Source of the DNA: Cinnamomum chago
Taxonomy: Eukaryota; Streptophyta; Magnoliopsida; Laurales; Lauraceae
Length of the DNA stretch: 64,000 nucleotides
Direction of reading: 5' to 3'
NCBI GenBank assembly: GCA_038049695.1
Contig: CP142453.1
Span: 2,249,501 to 2,313,500, forward strand
How positions within the stretch are numbered: the stretch's first letter is position 1; each line of letters begins with the position of its first letter. The notes under the pieces were generated by a model. The model had not been told where the DNA came from. It saw nothing but the letters and a program-made list of their open reading frames with translations, and did no database searches. This document shows positions 62,901-64,000 of the stretch, piece by piece. The translations under genes were made by a program, and so were the position numbers.

Positions 62901-63891
62901 CAATGACTCTGGGCACATCAATGGCTGCTCGTCAAGGGCCATTAGCCATGGCTGCTCATCAGATATGCTTGCAAGTATGGCTGGCTGTATCTCTCCTTTC
63001 AGATGCATTAGCTGTTTCTGGCCAGGTATTCAGTTTATTAATTATGATTTTCAGTTTATTATTTTAATGAGAATATGTATTTCATCTTATTCTGTAGCTT
63101 TCTATTGTTTTTGCTGGACTGTCATTGCTAAAATGTGCAACATCATCTGAAAATACATACTTGCCTTTTGAGTTTGCAGGAACACTTCATTGGTTCTTTC
63201 ATCATAAGGACTTAGTTCTTTCTTTTTTTTTTTTTCAGTTTTTCTATTTTTTTAGTTTGTCTATCAAAAATTGAATGTAACTATGAAAGCAAAGTGTAGA
63301 TTGTAAATAATTCTACTTTGGTTGCATGTAGTTTGTAGTGTAAGGTGTGAGATAACTGAAGGTATGCTTTCTTTTTCATTTTTTTTTCAGAGGAGATTTC
63401 CGAAAACAACTATTATCTCTTTATATATACATATGTACGTATGTTTAAACAAAAAAAAAAAAAAGGATCTCTCGTTGTTAACTTTTTCATTAATAACCCA
63501 TTAATGTTATTTGTTACACTGATTTAGAGGTCTGGCACTTGAAGAGCCCAACGGACCTGAGTACTTTTGAATAAATATTGAGATGGCATTCGTGATTTTT
63601 GTTAGAAAACACCGAGTTTCACACTCCTGCTTGTGAGCTTGGATTATCAATATGGATTCTATATTTGTTATGTTAAAAATGAAAATATTGTATGCTACTG
63701 CAGTTTCAACTATGCAAATACTTCTTATTCCCTCTTTGTTGCTTTTGTATGTATGTTTTCATTTATTTCTTGGCCATGTGCTTAAATTTGAAGGGTTTTT
63801 TTTTTTTGTTAATTGTCAGGCTCTAATTGCAAGGTCTTTTTCAAAGGGTGACTATAAAAGGGTGAAGGAAATAACTTACTGGGTACTAAAG
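50918..63891 (+). CDS. DTX45: MATE-type transporter, DETOXIFICATION 45-like, plastid (partial, 3' end beyond window)
   Basis: Coding exons: 50918-51267, 53039-53175, 55484-55627, 55699-55916, 56089-56224, 57606-57702, 61909-62009, 62862-63025, 63820-63891; 473 codons in the window, all in phase. The first ~115 residues are basic and Ser/Thr-rich, as in a plastid transit peptide. MATE blocks follow: ALPAIIGQAIEPLSQLMETA, YIGRLGAVELASAGVSVSIF, LPSVSTALLLASGIGIIEAL, SLRALGAPAVVVSLAVQGVF, RGFKDTSTPLLCLGVGNLSS, ITGAAIATVVSQ, GRTLSVLITMTLGTSMAARQ, AMAAHQICLQVWLAVSLLSD and GQALIARSFSKGDY. These fit Arabidopsis DTX45 (At4g38380) better than DTX44 or EDS5, as far as memory allows. MATE proteins export organic solutes in exchange for H+ or Na+; the substrate is unknown. 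About the last four membrane segments must lie past 64000. Intron 3 (55628-55698, 71 bp) appears to be GC-AG: TCAG|GCAAGT is the only donor with matching phase. A 31-nt cassette exon at 51557-51587 is possible. Confidence 0.88.
51945..52081 (-). mobile_element. 5'-truncated SINE with a 17-bp target duplication
   Basis: A perfect repeat TTGATTGCCACATAATT flanks the element (51928-51944 and 52082-52098). Read on the minus strand it holds a B-box-like GGGTTCGAAACT, CTACCACACTGAGG, CCATAGGGGATTTACCC and an A-rich tail. The body matches that of the SINE at 21605-21789, so both are the same Au-like family. The A box is missing, as expected from incomplete reverse transcription. It lies in intron 1 of the MATE coding region. 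Confidence 0.88.
52313..52700 (+). mobile_element. Possible solo LTR in a MATE intron
   Basis: The stretch from about AGGCCACATGTGTAGGGCCC to CCTGCATTAATGTC has LTR-like features: a run of TTAGGATTGGGTTTCC and TAGTTTAATTAGG words, a TATTTATATGG TATA-like site at about 52491-52501, then a CT/G-rich part with stem-loops (CTGCGGAG, CTTCGG). No paired LTR or target duplication was found. Confidence 0.35.
53762..54070 (-). pseudogene. L1-type LINE remnant, zinc-binding (zf-RVT) region
   Basis: On the minus strand a frame reads CLRAKETIHHLLAHC, then a stop, then SHFHHLLWTKWVFRDLLAKT and VALLSKKVKFQGVASSW before a final stop at 53762-53764. The Cys-x-x-x-Glu...His-Leu-Leu-x-His-Cys pattern and LW-WVFRDLLA are those of the zf-RVT domain at the C-terminal end of plant L1 LINE polymerases. 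The internal TAG and the lack of upstream reverse transcriptase show it is dead. It lies in intron 2 of the MATE gene. Confidence 0.7.
54208..54514. mobile_element. MITE-like element, about 305 bp
   Basis: The left end CGGTCATGTTTGGCAATCAA pairs with the reverse complement of the right end (AGGGCACGTTTGGTAACAAG), and GATTCnTC-like blocks follow on both sides. Internal GAGGAATCCT words repeat. The borders and target duplication are not firm. Confidence 0.5.
58134..58231. repeat. Two tandem copies of a 49-bp unit
   Basis: TTCACAATTTCACATGCTCT followed by AAAGGGGTTTGCTCAGCC occurs twice (58134-58182 and 58183-58231) with one or two differences. It lies in intron 6 of the MATE gene. Confidence 0.85.
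58553..58804 (+). pseudogene. L1-type LINE endonuclease remnant
   Basis: The plus-strand frame reads GDDLTVTRFPGESS, then FNSHSLIDLNMSGGACFAWS and FKIERFLL. This follows the endonuclease/phosphatase pattern of plant L1 LINEs (GDFN-TRFP-E... L(I/V)DLPL-GG-FTWSN... LDRFL). Substitutions at usually conserved sites (MSGGACFAW for L-GGRFTW) and the absence of flanking domains show decay. It is in intron 6 of the MATE gene, in the gene's orientation. Confidence 0.65.
59176..60421. repeat. Giant inverted repeat (hairpin): arms of about 585 bp, 77-bp spacer
   Basis: The left arm, 59176-59757, matches the reverse complement of 59835-60421. Outer ends are GTTAGAAAAAGCATATAATC and its mirror; inner ends are the CTTTTATTGAGT/ACTCAATAAAAG pair. 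Over a 150-base sample I count about ten differences, so identity is near 93%. A spliced-out intron RNA would form a hairpin of over 580 pairs. Neither arm has an intact gene-sized frame. It may be a foldback transposon, or two head-to-head copies of an unknown element. Confidence 0.9.
60704..61380 (-). pseudogene. L1-type LINE remnant, RNase H-like C-terminus
   Basis: On the minus strand the order is VLFAILWCLWKERNERIFRN (post-RT linker of L1 proteins), then a frame change to LKFHVDAAARCKPSVAGIGS and VLQNRKGKILHMFSKHVG (RNase H-like RVT_3 start with the first Asp). An in-frame TAA follows, then another frame with VMECDSSNDICR and LMADSEANQEV (second Asp and end of the fold). At least one stop and two frameshifts are present. 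It is in intron 6 of the MATE gene, against the gene's orientation. Confidence 0.8.
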
Positions 63892-64000
63892 GTGATTTTC
63901 TTTTTATACAGTGCCTATGTTTGATTGTTTATTTTATTTATTGATCAGTTATCCCTATACTTGATGAAGACTAGGTTGAGAACTTATCGTTTCCACGTCA

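Noticed and set aside
1..64000. CRISPR arrays, rRNA genes, bacterial operons or organelle DNA
   Set aside because: The tandem repeats present have no spacer structure, and genes have spliceosomal introns, so the DNA is plant nuclear.

Overview
This window is nuclear DNA of a flowering plant. The genes have many introns (71 bp to about 4.2 kb), proteins with chloroplast-transit-like or Golgi-anchor-like N-termini, and AT-rich spacers full of plant-type transposons: a terminal-repeat gypsy-like element, hAT and Tourist MITEs, tRNA-derived SINEs, and L1 and RTE LINE remnants. The species cannot be read from the sequence. There are no bacterial features, CRISPR arrays, rRNA genes or complete tRNA genes.

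Four real protein genes were assembled by joining exons by hand, checking splice signals, reading phase and family resemblance. (1) 3310-11117, minus: HCF244-like atypical short-chain dehydrogenase, a chloroplast factor for photosystem II D1 synthesis; 8 exons, 401 aa. (2) 12992-18908, minus: plant GDP-fucose O-fucosyltransferase family protein, probably a Golgi type II membrane protein; 10 exons, 591 aa. (3) 39929-45222, plus: DUF760 family protein, probably plastid; 7 exons, 333 aa. (4) 50918-63891 and beyond the right edge, plus: MATE transporter of the chloroplast DETOXIFICATION 45 type; 9 coding exons in the window plus a likely leader exon near 48.5 kb. Genes 1 and 2 lie head to tail on the minus strand; genes 3 and 4 lie head to tail on the plus strand. 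They are independent nuclear genes, not an operon, although three of the four products look plastid-targeted.

The 21 kb between genes 2 and 3 is mostly repeats. Its centre is a young 5.6-kb LTR element (32244-37881) with near-identical LTRs, a primer-binding site, a polypurine tract and an intact gag frame but no pol: a TR-GAG type non-autonomous element. A 1489-bp hAT-type element with perfect 12-bp ends and a perfect 8-bp target duplication is nested in it. To its left (27.3-31.2 kb) is a broken DYW-type PPR gene fragment. It is split by an LTR-like insert and flanked by a diverged inverted repeat.

The introns of genes 1, 2 and 4 also hold mobile DNA. The most striking is a hairpin in intron 6 of the MATE gene (arms of about 585 bp, 77-bp spacer, roughly nine bases in ten identical). 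Two introns, in two unrelated genes, are best explained as GC-AG introns because only that reading keeps the phase. No wholly new gene system was found. The strongest leads are the TR-GAG element with its in-frame 78-bp repeat array, the giant intronic hairpin, the GC-AG introns and a possible 31-nt cassette exon.
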